Assembly (NCBI RefSeq): GCF_900491935.1
Contig: NZ_UEXK01000004.1
Location: 350,362 to 385,778 of the forward strand
DNA length: 35,417 nt
Direction: 5' to 3'
Origin: Klenkia terrae
Lineage (GTDB): Bacteria; Actinomycetota; Actinomycetes; Mycobacteriales; Geodermatophilaceae
Within the stretch, counting starts at the first letter, position 1, and every line of letters begins with the position of its first letter. The position numbers and the translations under genes were made by a program. Of the stretch, positions 15,288 through 22,875 are shown piece by piece. A model generated the notes under the pieces. That model was not told the DNA's origin. It saw nothing but the letters and a program-made list of their open reading frames with translations, and searched no databases.

Positions 15288-15969
15288 GCGGCCGACCGGC
15301 CACCCCGGACCGAGCGGCGGAACCCCGGTAGGGCAGCGCACCGTGCTCGTCGTCGACCTCGACGGCGAGCCGCTGGCGCCGCTGCGCGCCCTGGAGGAGA
15401 TCCTGCTGTGCCTGGGCACGTGGGAGGACGACGACCGGCGGGATCCCGGCACCGACACGGAACCGCTGCGGTTGCCGGCGCCATTGGCCGACCGGGTCGC
15501 CCTCGGCGCCGTGCAGCGGCTGCTCACCGCCCTCGCACCCACGCAGTCCCGGGGACCAGGGTGCGGCCGGCTGCTCGCCCCGGACGGCCGCTACGAGCAC
15601 GCGCCGATGACCGCGCTCACCCTGACCGCCGCCGACACCGACCTCCTCGCCGCGACCGCCGCCGCCCTCGGCCACCCCGGACTGGATCCCGACATCGGCG
15701 AGCTGGTCGACGCATACGCCGAGCAGCTCGCCGGCGGCTACCGCCGGGCTGACCGCACAGAGCTGGTCTCGCTCCTTGCACGCCTGGCCGGCCTGCTCGA
15801 CCTCTCTCCCACCGACGACACCCACCTGATCACCGCCCGGCTGCGGGCCACCCCGCCCGGCACCGACTGCGTGCTCAACTACGCCGAGGAAGCCGCCCAC
15901 GCCCGCACCGCCGACCGCATGAACCACATGTGGGCGCACGGCTCCGGCATCGACCGCTACCTCTACTGA
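15280..15969 (+). CDS. unknown protein, coupled to the preceding gene
   Basis: 229 residues with no recognised domain. The N-terminus has VLVVDLDGEPLAPLRALEEI; the middle is alanine/leucine-rich helical (TAADTDLLAATAAAL, DIGELVDAYAEQL); the C-terminus has NYAEEAAHARTADRMNHMW. No signal peptide or membrane segment. The GTG start overlaps the stop of the preceding gene by 8 bp, so the two are made together. The pair is typical of cargo or accessory genes of conjugative elements; no function can be given. Confidence 0.7.
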   Translation: MTERPTGHPGPSGGTPVGQRTVLVVDLDGEPLAPLRALEEILLCLGTWEDDDRRDPGTDTEPLRLPAPLADRVALGAVQRLLTALAPTQSRGPGCGRLLAPDGRYEHAPMTALTLTAADTDLLAATAAALGHPGLDPDIGELVDAYAEQLAGGYRRADRTELVSLLARLAGLLDLSPTDDTHLITARLRATPPGTDCVLNYAEEAAHARTADRMNHMWAHGSGIDRYLY

Positions 15970-16139
15970 CCCGCAGGACCGCCCCCGAGCGGCGAGCCGC
16001 CAGCGAACCGCACCGTTCCGCGTGAACACTTGCAACAGACGGTTCGAGCTACCAGCAGTCGCAGGGGCCAATGGCGAAAGGCTACTCAGCGACCCCGGCC
16101 ATGGTCGGGCGGTCGGCGGGCCGCCTTGGCGTCCGCAAT

Positions 16140-16730
16140 TCAGTCCGCTGGGGTGACGCGCTCGGTCGCCGTTCGGCCGGCCGCTTGCGATTCCCCCGGA
16201 AACGTCGGCGGTCGCTGGTTGATATCGGCCAGCCGGTACAGCTCGGGCAGTGCGCGGATGTCCTTGTCCCGCGCGGCGATCTCCTTGGAGCGGATGACGT
16301 CTTCCAGCGCGGCGACCCGTACCTGGATCTGGCCGATGGAGCGCTGGATCGAGCGCACAACCAGCTCGTCGTATCCGCCCTCGAAGCCGGCTGGGCGGAT
16401 GGTGAGGTCAAGTTCGCCGTGCCGAGTCTGCAGGTTGAGCATCCGATGCCCGATCAGGGCCTCCCCCGAGGTGCTGAAAGGCAGCCCGTCGGGGACGGCG
16501 TCGGTGCGGATGCGCGCGTCGAGCTCCCGCAGTGCAGCGGCGAGCCGATCCAGGTTCTCTTGGGTTGTCGCCGGGGTGACGTCGACATCGCGGGTGGGCC
16601 GTGTGGACCCATGCACCCGGGCGGCGTAGCCGCCGACGATCACGTACTCCACTCCGTGGCGGTCGAGCACCGCCAGAATCGGCTCGGCGTCGAACACCTC
16701 CGGTTCGGTGGGATCGTCGACGTCAGTCAC
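16140..16730 (-). CDS. nucleotidyltransferase (AbiEii/MNT-like), toxin–antitoxin type
   Basis: 196 residues. The polymerase-beta-like nucleotidyltransferase motif GGYAARVHGSTRPTRDVDV (near 33–51) gives the GS...DxD catalytic signature, with an additional acidic strand at GELDLTI near 105–111. This resembles AbiEii and other nucleotidyltransferases of type IV or MNT-type toxin–antitoxin systems. The GTG start overlaps the stop of the upstream XRE gene by 4 bp (GTGA), so the two form one translation-coupled unit. It could be a toxin that nucleotidylates a target, or an antitoxin; the sequence alone does not decide. Confidence 0.8.
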   Translation of the reverse strand: MTDVDDPTEPEVFDAEPILAVLDRHGVEYVIVGGYAARVHGSTRPTRDVDVTPATTQENLDRLAAALRELDARIRTDAVPDGLPFSTSGEALIGHRMLNLQTRHGELDLTIRPAGFEGGYDELVVRSIQRSIGQIQVRVAALEDVIRSKEIAARDKDIRALPELYRLADINQRPPTFPGESQAAGRTATERVTPAD

Positions 16731-17086
16731 CGCTGCGCGGCTCTGCCGGCGTCCACCAGGGCAACCATCGCCTCATGCCGGGCATCGGTGGCGGCGCGCC
16801 GCTCAGGCGTCATAGCGGCGTAGTTGGCATCCAGGACATCGTCGTGGTCGTCGTAGGGCTCCAGACGAATCCGCATGTCCAGATCCACGGCCGCGAGCAG
16901 TCTGCCCAACGTCGGCAGCGACGGTTGGCGGGTTCCTGCCTCGATCCGCTCCACCGTTGAGCGCGGCACACCTGCAAGCGCTGCCATCTGGGCCTGCGAG
17001 ACACCGGTCTTGGCCCGGGCAAGCTTCAGCAGGTTGGCCGCGAGCCCTTGGGAGTCGCGCATACGGGTCGGCCCCATCGTTGCCAT
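16727..17086 (-). CDS. XRE-family transcriptional regulator paired with nucleotidyltransferase
   Basis: 119 residues. A Cro/C1-type helix-turn-helix at about 25–80 ([37 protein letters not shown], core [18 protein letters not shown]) is followed by a short alpha-helical tail. The ATG at 17086 is supported by TACACT at 17099–17094 (minus), 7 nt before it, a typical leaderless promoter; no Shine–Dalgarno is seen. A later ATG (17077) is possible. As first gene of the pair it is the likely autoregulator, with the phased repeats upstream as its probable binding sites. Confidence 0.8.
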   Translation of the reverse strand: MATMGPTRMRDSQGLAANLLKLARAKTGVSQAQMAALAGVPRSTVERIEAGTRQPSLPTLGRLLAAVDLDMRIRLEPYDDHDDVLDANYAAMTPERRAATDARHEAMVALVDAGRAAQR

Positions 17087-17093
17087 GCTCGGC

Positions 17094-17186
17094 AGTGTAG
17101 CCAGCTGGCAGGTGATCGGTGACTGCCCACAACTCGCACGGGTGATCGGCACGGTGCACAGCAGCGGGCTGGCGATCGGCGATCGA
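17094..17186 (-). promoter_or_regulatory. promoter and 30-bp-phased GGYGATCGG repeat array
   Basis: TACACT (17099–17094) is the −10 of the XRE gene. The 9-mer GGTGATCGG occurs at 17111–17119 and 17141–17149, and GGCGATCGG at 17171–17179, each exactly 30 bp apart (about three helical turns). A fourth variant GGCGATCGA overlaps at 17178–17186. The first copy covers the −35 region. This looks like an operator array for a cooperatively binding repressor. Confidence 0.5.
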
Positions 17187-17407
17187 CTACCGGCTCGCCG
17201 GTCGTCGAGGGCCCATGTGGACACCGGCGCCAGTCCGCACTCAGTCCGCACGAGTTCCAATCGAACCCGCAAAGGACCAAGCCCACCCAACGCCATAAGC
17301 GCAGGCCAGTGGCGTGTTTCATCGATGACCATCGACGGCAAAGCACACGGGGAGAGTTCGCGATGTACTACGACATCTGATCCACCGCACCTGATCGACC
17401 GCACCAC
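17187..17407. other. probable boundary between accessory and core DNA; no gene
   Basis: No gene is supported. Genes on the left are mobile or accessory types, and those to the right are housekeeping types. No tRNA or clear attachment-site repeat is visible here. Confidence 0.35.
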
Positions 17408-17442
17408 CGACGCCCCCGACCTCGCCGAGGTCGGGGGCGTCG
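17408..17442. terminator. strong hairpin, orphan terminator
   Basis: Two perfectly complementary 17-nt arms (17408–17424 and 17426–17442) around one base, realistically a 15-bp stem with a 5-nt loop, rich in C5/G5. No U-run. No plus-strand gene ends shortly before it, so it may be left from a gene displaced by the accessory DNA, or insulate the chemoreceptor gene. Confidence 0.6.
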
Positions 17443-17476
17443 TGCGTCCGAGGTACGCCGCAACGGAACCCGATCT

Positions 17477-17484
17477 GCCGATAA
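17477..17484 (+). promoter_or_regulatory. FliA (sigma-28)-type −10 box of the chemoreceptor gene
   Basis: GCCGATAA matches the sigma-28 −10 consensus exactly and ends 32 nt before the chemoreceptor ATG. No clear −35 element is recognised. An identical box precedes the gene at 21534 at nearly the same distance. Confidence 0.5.
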
Positions 17485-17516
17485 GGGCTGCAGTACACCC
17501 CCGACGGAGGTCCCCG

Positions 17517-19067
17517 ATGCTGCGCCGCCCCACCCCACCGCCCGCCGAGGCCACCGGCACCCCTCGGGACGTCGAGGCCCTCGAGCGGGTGATCGAGGTC
17601 CTGGACAGCGGGGTGGTCGACGACCGCGAGGCCTTCCGGCGCACCACCGAGACCCTGGTCCGCGAACTCGCCCTGTCCTACGGCGCCATCTGGGTCCCCG
17701 AGGGCGACCGTTTCGACCTGCTGGGCCAGTACGGCCCGCTCGTGCAGAAGATGGCCGGCGCGCCGGGATCCCGCGGGGAGGGATTGCCGCGGGGAGGGGC
17801 TGCCGCGGGGTTCGGCGGGGTCGCCGCCAGCACCGGGCGACCGGTCCTCGTCGGGCCGGACAGCGACCGGAACTCCTGCCTGCGCTGGGAGGCCGCCGCC
17901 CGCGGCGGGGCCACCCAGGGCTGCATCCTGCCCGTCCTGGAGGGCGGCACCGTCGTGGCCCTGCTGGAGTACTACGGCTCGGCCCCCCTCCCCTTCTTCG
18001 GCGGTCGCGCCGGCAAGTGGGAGGCCATCGGCCGGCTGGTCACCCACGCCCGCCGCGCGGCCCTGGCCAGCGCCGCCCTGCAGGAGACCGTCGACGACCG
18101 CGGCGCGGTGACCACCGTCGTCCGCGAGGTCGGCGCCGCGACCGACGAGCGGTCCGCCCTGCACGCGGCGCTGGAGACCGTCCGCACGTCCTTCGGCTGG
18201 GCCTACGGCTCCTACTGGGCCCTGGACCCGATGACCCGCACCCTCCGGTTCGACACCGAGTCCGGGTCGGCCGGCGACGAGTTCCGCGAGGTCACCCTCA
18301 GCGCCAGCTTCGCCGAGGGCGTCGGCCTGTCCGGCCGGGCGTGGAAGGCCCGGGACCTGGTGTTCGTCAGCGACCTGGCCGAGCTGACCGACTGCGTGCG
18401 CGCCCCCGCCGCCCAGCGGGCCGGCGTGCGGTCGGGCGTCTGCTTCCCGGTCATGGTGGACGGCGAGGTGATCGGCACGATGGACTTCTTCACCACCGTC
18501 ACCATCGAGCTGTCGGACTCGCGCGCCTCCGCGCTGCGCAACGTCTCCCAGCTGGTCTCCCAGCGCCTGGACGGGCTGGCGCGGGCCGACCGCGACAGCA
18601 CCAACGCCCGCGCCCTGTCCGAGACGATCCACCGGCTGCGCGACGCCGCCGACGACGCCGGGCGGGTCGCCGACTCCGCGGTGGCGCAGGCCCGGTCCAT
18701 GGCCCAGGAGGTGGACGCCCTCGACGAGGCGTCCTCGGCGGTCGGCGAGGTCATCCGGATCATCAGCCGGATCGCCGACCAGACCAACCTGCTCGCGCTC
18801 AACGCCACCATCGAGGCCGCCCGCGCCGGCGAGCTGGGCCGGGGCTTCGCCGTGGTCGCCAACGAGGTCAAAGAGCTGGCCCGGGAGACCGCCGGGGCGA
18901 CCCAGCGGGTCTCCGAGCACATCACCGGCATGCAGGAGACCACCCGGTCGGTCTCGGCCGGCATCCTGGCGACCGGTGAGGAGATCGCCCGGCTGGGCGA
19001 CGTCCAGGCCCGGATGAACGACGTCCTGGAGGAGCAGGCCCGGATGGCCGCGGCCTTCGACAGCTGA
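17517..19067 (+). CDS. soluble methyl-accepting chemotaxis protein with two GAF domains
   Basis: 516 residues, no transmembrane helix and no HAMP domain, so a cytoplasmic chemoreceptor. Two GAF-like sensor domains (about 35–190 and 205–365) precede a helical signalling domain (about 380–516). The receptor tip is well conserved: [20 protein letters not shown] near 419–438, then [15 protein letters not shown]. It would control CheA through CheW in response to a small molecule bound by the GAF domains; the ligand is unknown. GGAGG is 8 nt before the ATG at 17517. Its presence implies a motile organism. It converges on the type III glutamine synthetase. Confidence 0.9.
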   Translation: MLRRPTPPPAEATGTPRDVEALERVIEVLDSGVVDDREAFRRTTETLVRELALSYGAIWVPEGDRFDLLGQYGPLVQKMAGAPGSRGEGLPRGGAAAGFGGVAASTGRPVLVGPDSDRNSCLRWEAAARGGATQGCILPVLEGGTVVALLEYYGSAPLPFFGGRAGKWEAIGRLVTHARRAALASAALQETVDDRGAVTTVVREVGAATDERSALHAALETVRTSFGWAYGSYWALDPMTRTLRFDTESGSAGDEFREVTLSASFAEGVGLSGRAWKARDLVFVSDLAELTDCVRAPAAQRAGVRSGVCFPVMVDGEVIGTMDFFTTVTIELSDSRASALRNVSQLVSQRLDGLARADRDSTNARALSETIHRLRDAADDAGRVADSAVAQARSMAQEVDALDEASSAVGEVIRIISRIADQTNLLALNATIEAARAGELGRGFAVVANEVKELARETAGATQRVSEHITGMQETTRSVSAGILATGEEIARLGDVQARMNDVLEEQARMAAAFDS

Positions 19068-19073
19068 GGCCTG

Positions 19074-19099
19074 CCCGGCGCCCCGTCGGGGGCGCCGGG
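19074..19099. terminator. bidirectional terminator hairpin
   Basis: Perfect 11-bp stem CCCGGCGCCCC/GGGGCGCCGGG with a GTCG loop, between the convergent chemoreceptor and type III glutamine synthetase genes. Confidence 0.75.
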
Positions 19100-19109
19100 A
19101 ATGTGCTGG

Positions 19110-21287
19110 CTACAGCACGTAGAGCATCTCCTGGTAGGTCGGCAGCGGCCAGAGGTCGTCGGGGACGAGGTCCTCCACCTGGTCGGCGGCGGCCCGGACC
19201 GCCGCCATCGCCGGCAGCAGGGCGTCCCGGGCGTGCTCCGCCCCGGCGACCGCCGCATGCCCGGTGTCCACGGCCAGCGCGCCCCGCAGCGCGGTCAGCC
19301 CGGCCCGGAGGTCTGCCAGCGGGGTGCTGATCTCCGCCAGCACCTCGAGGTCCGGCTCGACGCCCACGGCCTTGAGCGCGGCCAGGTTGGTCGCCACCTC
19401 GGTCTGGTACCGCAGCGCCGCGGGCAGCACCATCGTCGTCCCCATCTCCAGGGTCAACCGGGCCTCGACCCCGATGCTCAGCGCGTACTGCTCGAGCCCG
19501 ATCTCGTACCGGCTGTGCATCTCGCGGTGGCTGAAGACCCCGTACCGGCTGAAGAGCTCGACGGCGTCCTCGCTGATCAGCTCGGGCAGCGCGTCCAACG
19601 TCGTCCGCAGGTTCGGCAGGCCGCGCGCCGCGGCCTCCACCTGCCAGTCCTCGGAGTACCCGTCCCCGTTGAAGACGACGGCGCCGTGGTCACCGATCAG
19701 CTCCTCGAGCAGCTTCTGGACGGCGGTGTTGAACTCCGTCCCCGCACCGACCGAGGTCTCCAGCGTGGTGGCGATGTGGTCCAGCGCCTCGGCCATGATC
19801 GTGTTGAGCGTGACCATCGGACCGCCCACGGACTGGCCCGAGCCCGGGGCGCGGAACTCGAAGCGGTTGCCGGTGAACGCGAACGGGCTGGTGCGGTTCC
19901 GGTCGCCGGGGTCGGTGGGCAGCACCGGGAGGGTGTCGACGCCGATCAGCAGCGTGCCCTTCTCCTTGGACGACGTCGCCCCGCCCTTGGCCACCTGGTC
20001 GAACACGTCGGCCAGCTGGTCGCCCAGGAAGATCGAGATGATGGCCGGCGGGGCCTCGTTGGCGCCCAGCCGGTGGTCGTTGCTGGCCGAGGCCACCGAG
20101 GCCCGCAGCAGGCCGCCGAACTTGTGCACCGCCCGGATCACCGCGGCGCAGAACACCAGGAACTGGGCGTTCTCGTGCGGGGTGTCCCCCGGCAGCAGCA
20201 GGTTGCCCTCGGTGGCGTTGCCCAGGGAGAAGTTGACGTGCTTGCCCGACCCGTTGACGCCCTCGAAGGGCTTCTCGTGGAACAGGCACTCCATGCCGTG
20301 CTTCTGGGCGATCCGCTTGAACGTGGTCATCAGCAGCTGCTGGTGGTCGGCGGCGACGTTGGCCCGCTCGAACATCGGGGCGATCTCGAACTGGCCGGGG
20401 GCGACCTCGTTGTGCCGGGTCTTGGCCGGGATGCCGAGCTTGAACAGCTCCCGCTCGGTGTCCATCATGAAGCCCAGGACCCGCTCGGGGATCGCGCCGA
20501 AGTAGTGGTCGTCGAACTCCTGGCCCTTGGGCGGCTTGGCGCCGAACAGCGTCCGACCGGCGTTGAGCAGGTCCGGGCGGGCCAGGTGGAAGTGCCGGTC
20601 GACGAGGAAGTACTCCTGCTCGGCGCCGCAGTAGGACACGACCGCCGCCGGGTCCTCGTGCCCGAACAGCCGCAGCACCCGCTCGGCCTGGACGGCCATC
20701 GCCTGCTGGGAGCGCAGCAGCGGGGTCTTGTGGTCCAGCGCGTCGCCCTGCATGGAGACGAACACCGTGGGGATGCACAGCGTGTTCCCGTTGGGGTTCT
20801 CCAGCACGTACGCCGGGCTGGTGACGTCCCAGCCGGTGTAGCCGCGGGCCTCGAAGGTGTTCCGCAGGCCGCCGCTGGGGAAGCTGGAGGCGTCGGGCTC
20901 GCCCTGGGTCAGGGTCTTCCCGGCGAACTCGGCCAGCGCCGAGCCGTCCCCGGCGGGCTCCAGGAAGCTGTCGTGCTTCTCCGCGGTCAGCCCGGTGAGG
21001 GGGTAGAAGACGTGCGCGTAGTGCGTCGCGCCCTTCTCCATCGCCCAGTCCTTCATCGCCGAGGCCACCGCATCGGCGACCAGCGGGTCCAGCGGCGCGG
21101 CGTCGTCGATGGTGGCCATCACCGACCGGAAGACCGACTTGGGCAGCCGCTTCTGCATGACCGAGCGGGAGAAGACGTTGGCCCCGAACACCTCACCCGG
21201 CGCCTCCCCCAGGTCGAAGCTGACCGCCGGCGGCACGTAGGCCTCGACGTCCTTGATGGCCTGCAGTCGGACGGCGTTGCCGCTCAT
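19110..21287 (-). CDS. glnN: type III glutamine synthetase
   Basis: 725 residues, the length of the large GSIII class. It makes glutamine from glutamate, ammonia and ATP in the cytoplasm. Conserved blocks include AEQEYFLVD near 215, [14 protein letters not shown] near 285, and [12 protein letters not shown] near 340, which carry metal- and ATP-binding residues, and the C-terminal GSIII extension with helical segments. GGGAGAG precedes the ATG. It is separate from the type I enzyme at 29708–31057, so the organism has at least two unlike glutamine synthetases in one neighbourhood. GSIII is not adenylylated by GlnE as far as known. Confidence 0.95.
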   Translation of the reverse strand: MSGNAVRLQAIKDVEAYVPPAVSFDLGEAPGEVFGANVFSRSVMQKRLPKSVFRSVMATIDDAAPLDPLVADAVASAMKDWAMEKGATHYAHVFYPLTGLTAEKHDSFLEPAGDGSALAEFAGKTLTQGEPDASSFPSGGLRNTFEARGYTGWDVTSPAYVLENPNGNTLCIPTVFVSMQGDALDHKTPLLRSQQAMAVQAERVLRLFGHEDPAAVVSYCGAEQEYFLVDRHFHLARPDLLNAGRTLFGAKPPKGQEFDDHYFGAIPERVLGFMMDTERELFKLGIPAKTRHNEVAPGQFEIAPMFERANVAADHQQLLMTTFKRIAQKHGMECLFHEKPFEGVNGSGKHVNFSLGNATEGNLLLPGDTPHENAQFLVFCAAVIRAVHKFGGLLRASVASASNDHRLGANEAPPAIISIFLGDQLADVFDQVAKGGATSSKEKGTLLIGVDTLPVLPTDPGDRNRTSPFAFTGNRFEFRAPGSGQSVGGPMVTLNTIMAEALDHIATTLETSVGAGTEFNTAVQKLLEELIGDHGAVVFNGDGYSEDWQVEAAARGLPNLRTTLDALPELISEDAVELFSRYGVFSHREMHSRYEIGLEQYALSIGVEARLTLEMGTTMVLPAALRYQTEVATNLAALKAVGVEPDLEVLAEISTPLADLRAGLTALRGALAVDTGHAAVAGAEHARDALLPAMAAVRAAADQVEDLVPDDLWPLPTYQEMLYVL

Positions 21288-21491
21288 GGGCTCTCCCGGC
21301 TCGGGGTGCCGGGCCCAGCGGGCCCGGTCGCCCGCACGCTAGGCAGCCGGCGCACCGGGCGTGTTTCCCGGCCGTGAACAGCGACCGCCTGGATGGACGA
21401 CGACACCGGGCGCCGTCCACCGCTCGGGCGCGACCTGCCCGCTGGCCGCCTGCGGCTCGGCACTCTTCGCCGACGAATCGACAAGTCCCCT

Positions 21492-21499
21492 GCCGATAA
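21492..21499 (+). promoter_or_regulatory. FliA (sigma-28)-type −10 box of the 58-aa gene
   Basis: GCCGATAA, identical to the chemoreceptor box, ends 34 nt before the ATG at 21534. The preceding 19 bases share only a loose CGNANCG with the other promoter at the same spacing. Confidence 0.45.
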
Positions 21500-21533
21500 C
21501 TTTGAGTACATGCCCGCCTACCAGGAGCGACTC

Positions 21534-21710
21534 ATGACCAGCACGCCGACACGCCGTCCGCGCCCCGAACTCGACCTCGTCGCGGAGTCCGACTGCGCCT
21601 GCGGTCCGCGGTGCACCCTCACCGCCGCCTGCCTGGAGACCGCCCTGGCCGACGACCGCTTCGGCATCTGGGTCCGGGAGTCCCGGCCGGCCCTCCGTCT
21701 GGCTTCCTGA
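21534..21710 (+). CDS. small cysteine-rich protein of unknown function
   Basis: 58 residues from the ATG at 21534, which has GGAG 8 nt upstream; an ATG at 21510 would add eight residues but lacks such a site. Cysteines cluster in the middle: CACGPRC then C five residues on (CxCx3Cx4C-like), suggesting a metal site. Basic N-terminus, acidic centre; no signal peptide. I do not recognise the family. The FliA-type box upstream and divergence from the glutamine synthetase gene are the only hints, pointing to co-expression with motility genes. Confidence 0.6.
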   Translation: MTSTPTRRPRPELDLVAESDCACGPRCTLTAACLETALADDRFGIWVRESRPALRLAS

Positions 21711-21733
21711 CCGGCGTAAGGGCGGTTCGGATC

Positions 21734-21744
21734 CCCCCTGGGGT
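21734..21744. promoter_or_regulatory. CCCCCTGGGGT, same core as the CstR-like operator
   Basis: This 11-mer also occurs within the cstR-like operator (12335–12345), here without the outer TA on both sides, 15 bp before the start of the iron redox enzyme. In GC-rich DNA it may be chance. Confidence 0.2.
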
Positions 21745-21759
21745 GGGCATAGGGAGTCG

Positions 21760-22791
21760 GTGCCTCTCCCGAAGCCCCGCGGACCGCTGTCCGGCGCACT
21801 CTTCGCCGACCTGACGTCCGGGACGACCCTCGCCCCGGCCACCCTCGCCCTGGCCGACCAGGCCGCCCGCACCCCGGTGCCCCTGGCCGACGACGACCTG
21901 CAGATCAGCCTGCACACCTGCTACGAGCTGCACTACCGGGGATTCCCCGAGGTCGACGAGCGCTGGGAGTGGGACCCGGACCTGCTGCGCCTGCGCGCGG
22001 TCCTGGAGGACCGCTTCGAGGCCGCGATGCACGAAGCCGCCGACCCCTGGGTGGACGACGTCGCCCCGGCCGGTGAGTCCGTCGACCGCCAGCTGGCCGC
22101 CATGGTCGCCGCCGACGCCGGCCCCTCGCTGTCCTCCTTCATGGCCAAGCAGGCCGACGAGGCGCAGTGGGCGGAGTTCCTGACCCTGCGCTCGGTCTAC
22201 CACCTCAAGGAGGCCGACCCGCACACCTGGGCGATCCCCCGGGTGACCGGCCGGGCCAAGGCCGCGCTGGTGGAGATCCAGGCCGACGAGTACGGCGGCG
22301 GCTCCGCCGTCCGGATGCACTCGGCGCTGTTCGCCCGGCTGATGCGGACCTTCGACCTGGACGACGCGCACGGCGCGTTCGTCGACGTGTGCCCCGCCGA
22401 GCAGCTGGCCACGCTGAACGCGATGAGCTTCTTCGGGCTGCACCGCCGGCACCGCGGCGCCACCCTCGGCCACCTGGCGCTGCTGGAGATGACCTCCACC
22501 GAGCCCAGCCGCCGCTACGCCGCCGGGCTGCGCCGGCTGGCCAAGGGCGAGGACGCGACGCTGTTCTACGACGAGCACGTCGAGGCCGACGCCGTGCACG
22601 AGCAGGTGGCCTCGGTGGACATGTGCGGCTCGCTGGTCCGGGACGAGCCGCAGGTGCACCGGGACGTGCTCTTCGGTGCCGCGGTCGCGCTCGAGCTGGA
22701 GACCCGCGCCGGCACCCGGGTGCTGCAGGAGTGGACCGCCGGCCGGTCCGCGCTGCGCACGGTCGAGGACGAGCGGGCCCGGGTCGCCTGA
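21760..22791 (+). CDS. iron-containing redox enzyme, haem-oxygenase-like fold
   Basis: 343 residues of the haem-oxygenase-like diiron oxidase (HDO) superfamily, all helical. Helices with HYRGF near 57–61, EIQADEYGGG near 170–179 with a following MHSALF, and LHRRHRGATLGHLALLEMT near 227–245, then YDEHVEADAVHEQ near 268–280, supply the Glu/His ligands. Related proteins (UndA, SznF-type) use iron and O2 for oxidations; the substrate here is unknown. The GTG start has GGGAG very close (3 nt), so initiation is somewhat uncertain. The gene converges on a CDGSH gene, a partner often seen near such enzymes in actinobacteria, now separated by the IS30 element. Confidence 0.8.
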   Translation: MPLPKPRGPLSGALFADLTSGTTLAPATLALADQAARTPVPLADDDLQISLHTCYELHYRGFPEVDERWEWDPDLLRLRAVLEDRFEAAMHEAADPWVDDVAPAGESVDRQLAAMVAADAGPSLSSFMAKQADEAQWAEFLTLRSVYHLKEADPHTWAIPRVTGRAKAALVEIQADEYGGGSAVRMHSALFARLMRTFDLDDAHGAFVDVCPAEQLATLNAMSFFGLHRRHRGATLGHLALLEMTSTEPSRRYAAGLRRLAKGEDATLFYDEHVEADAVHEQVASVDMCGSLVRDEPQVHRDVLFGAAVALELETRAGTRVLQEWTAGRSALRTVEDERARVA

Positions 22792-22830
22792 CCCCGACCG
22801 CACGAGGGCCCCGCACCCCGGCGGGTTCTA

Positions 22831-22875
22831 ACGGTCGCTGCAACACCCGAGCACTTCGGGAGTTGCAGCGACCGT
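22831..22875 (+). promoter_or_regulatory. IS30 left-end hairpin covering the transposase start
   Basis: ACGGTCGCTGCAAC (22831–22844) pairs perfectly with 22862–22875, and inside it CCCGA (22846–22850) pairs with TCGGG (22856–22860). The 3' arm contains part of the GGGAG ribosome-binding site and the first two bases of the GTG. RNA started outside the element would fold over the start; RNA started within it might not. Confidence 0.6.

Noticed and set aside
16040-16070. GGTTCGAGC resembling a tRNA T-loop, as a possible attachment site
   Set aside because: No pairing stem, no acceptor arm and no second copy found.
17340-17371. Five-codon frame MYYDI with a good ribosome-binding site
   Set aside because: Too short to support as a gene without expression data.
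19101-21377. Long plus-strand open frame over the type III glutamine synthetase
   Set aside because: Shadow frame; the minus-strand GSIII is unmistakable.
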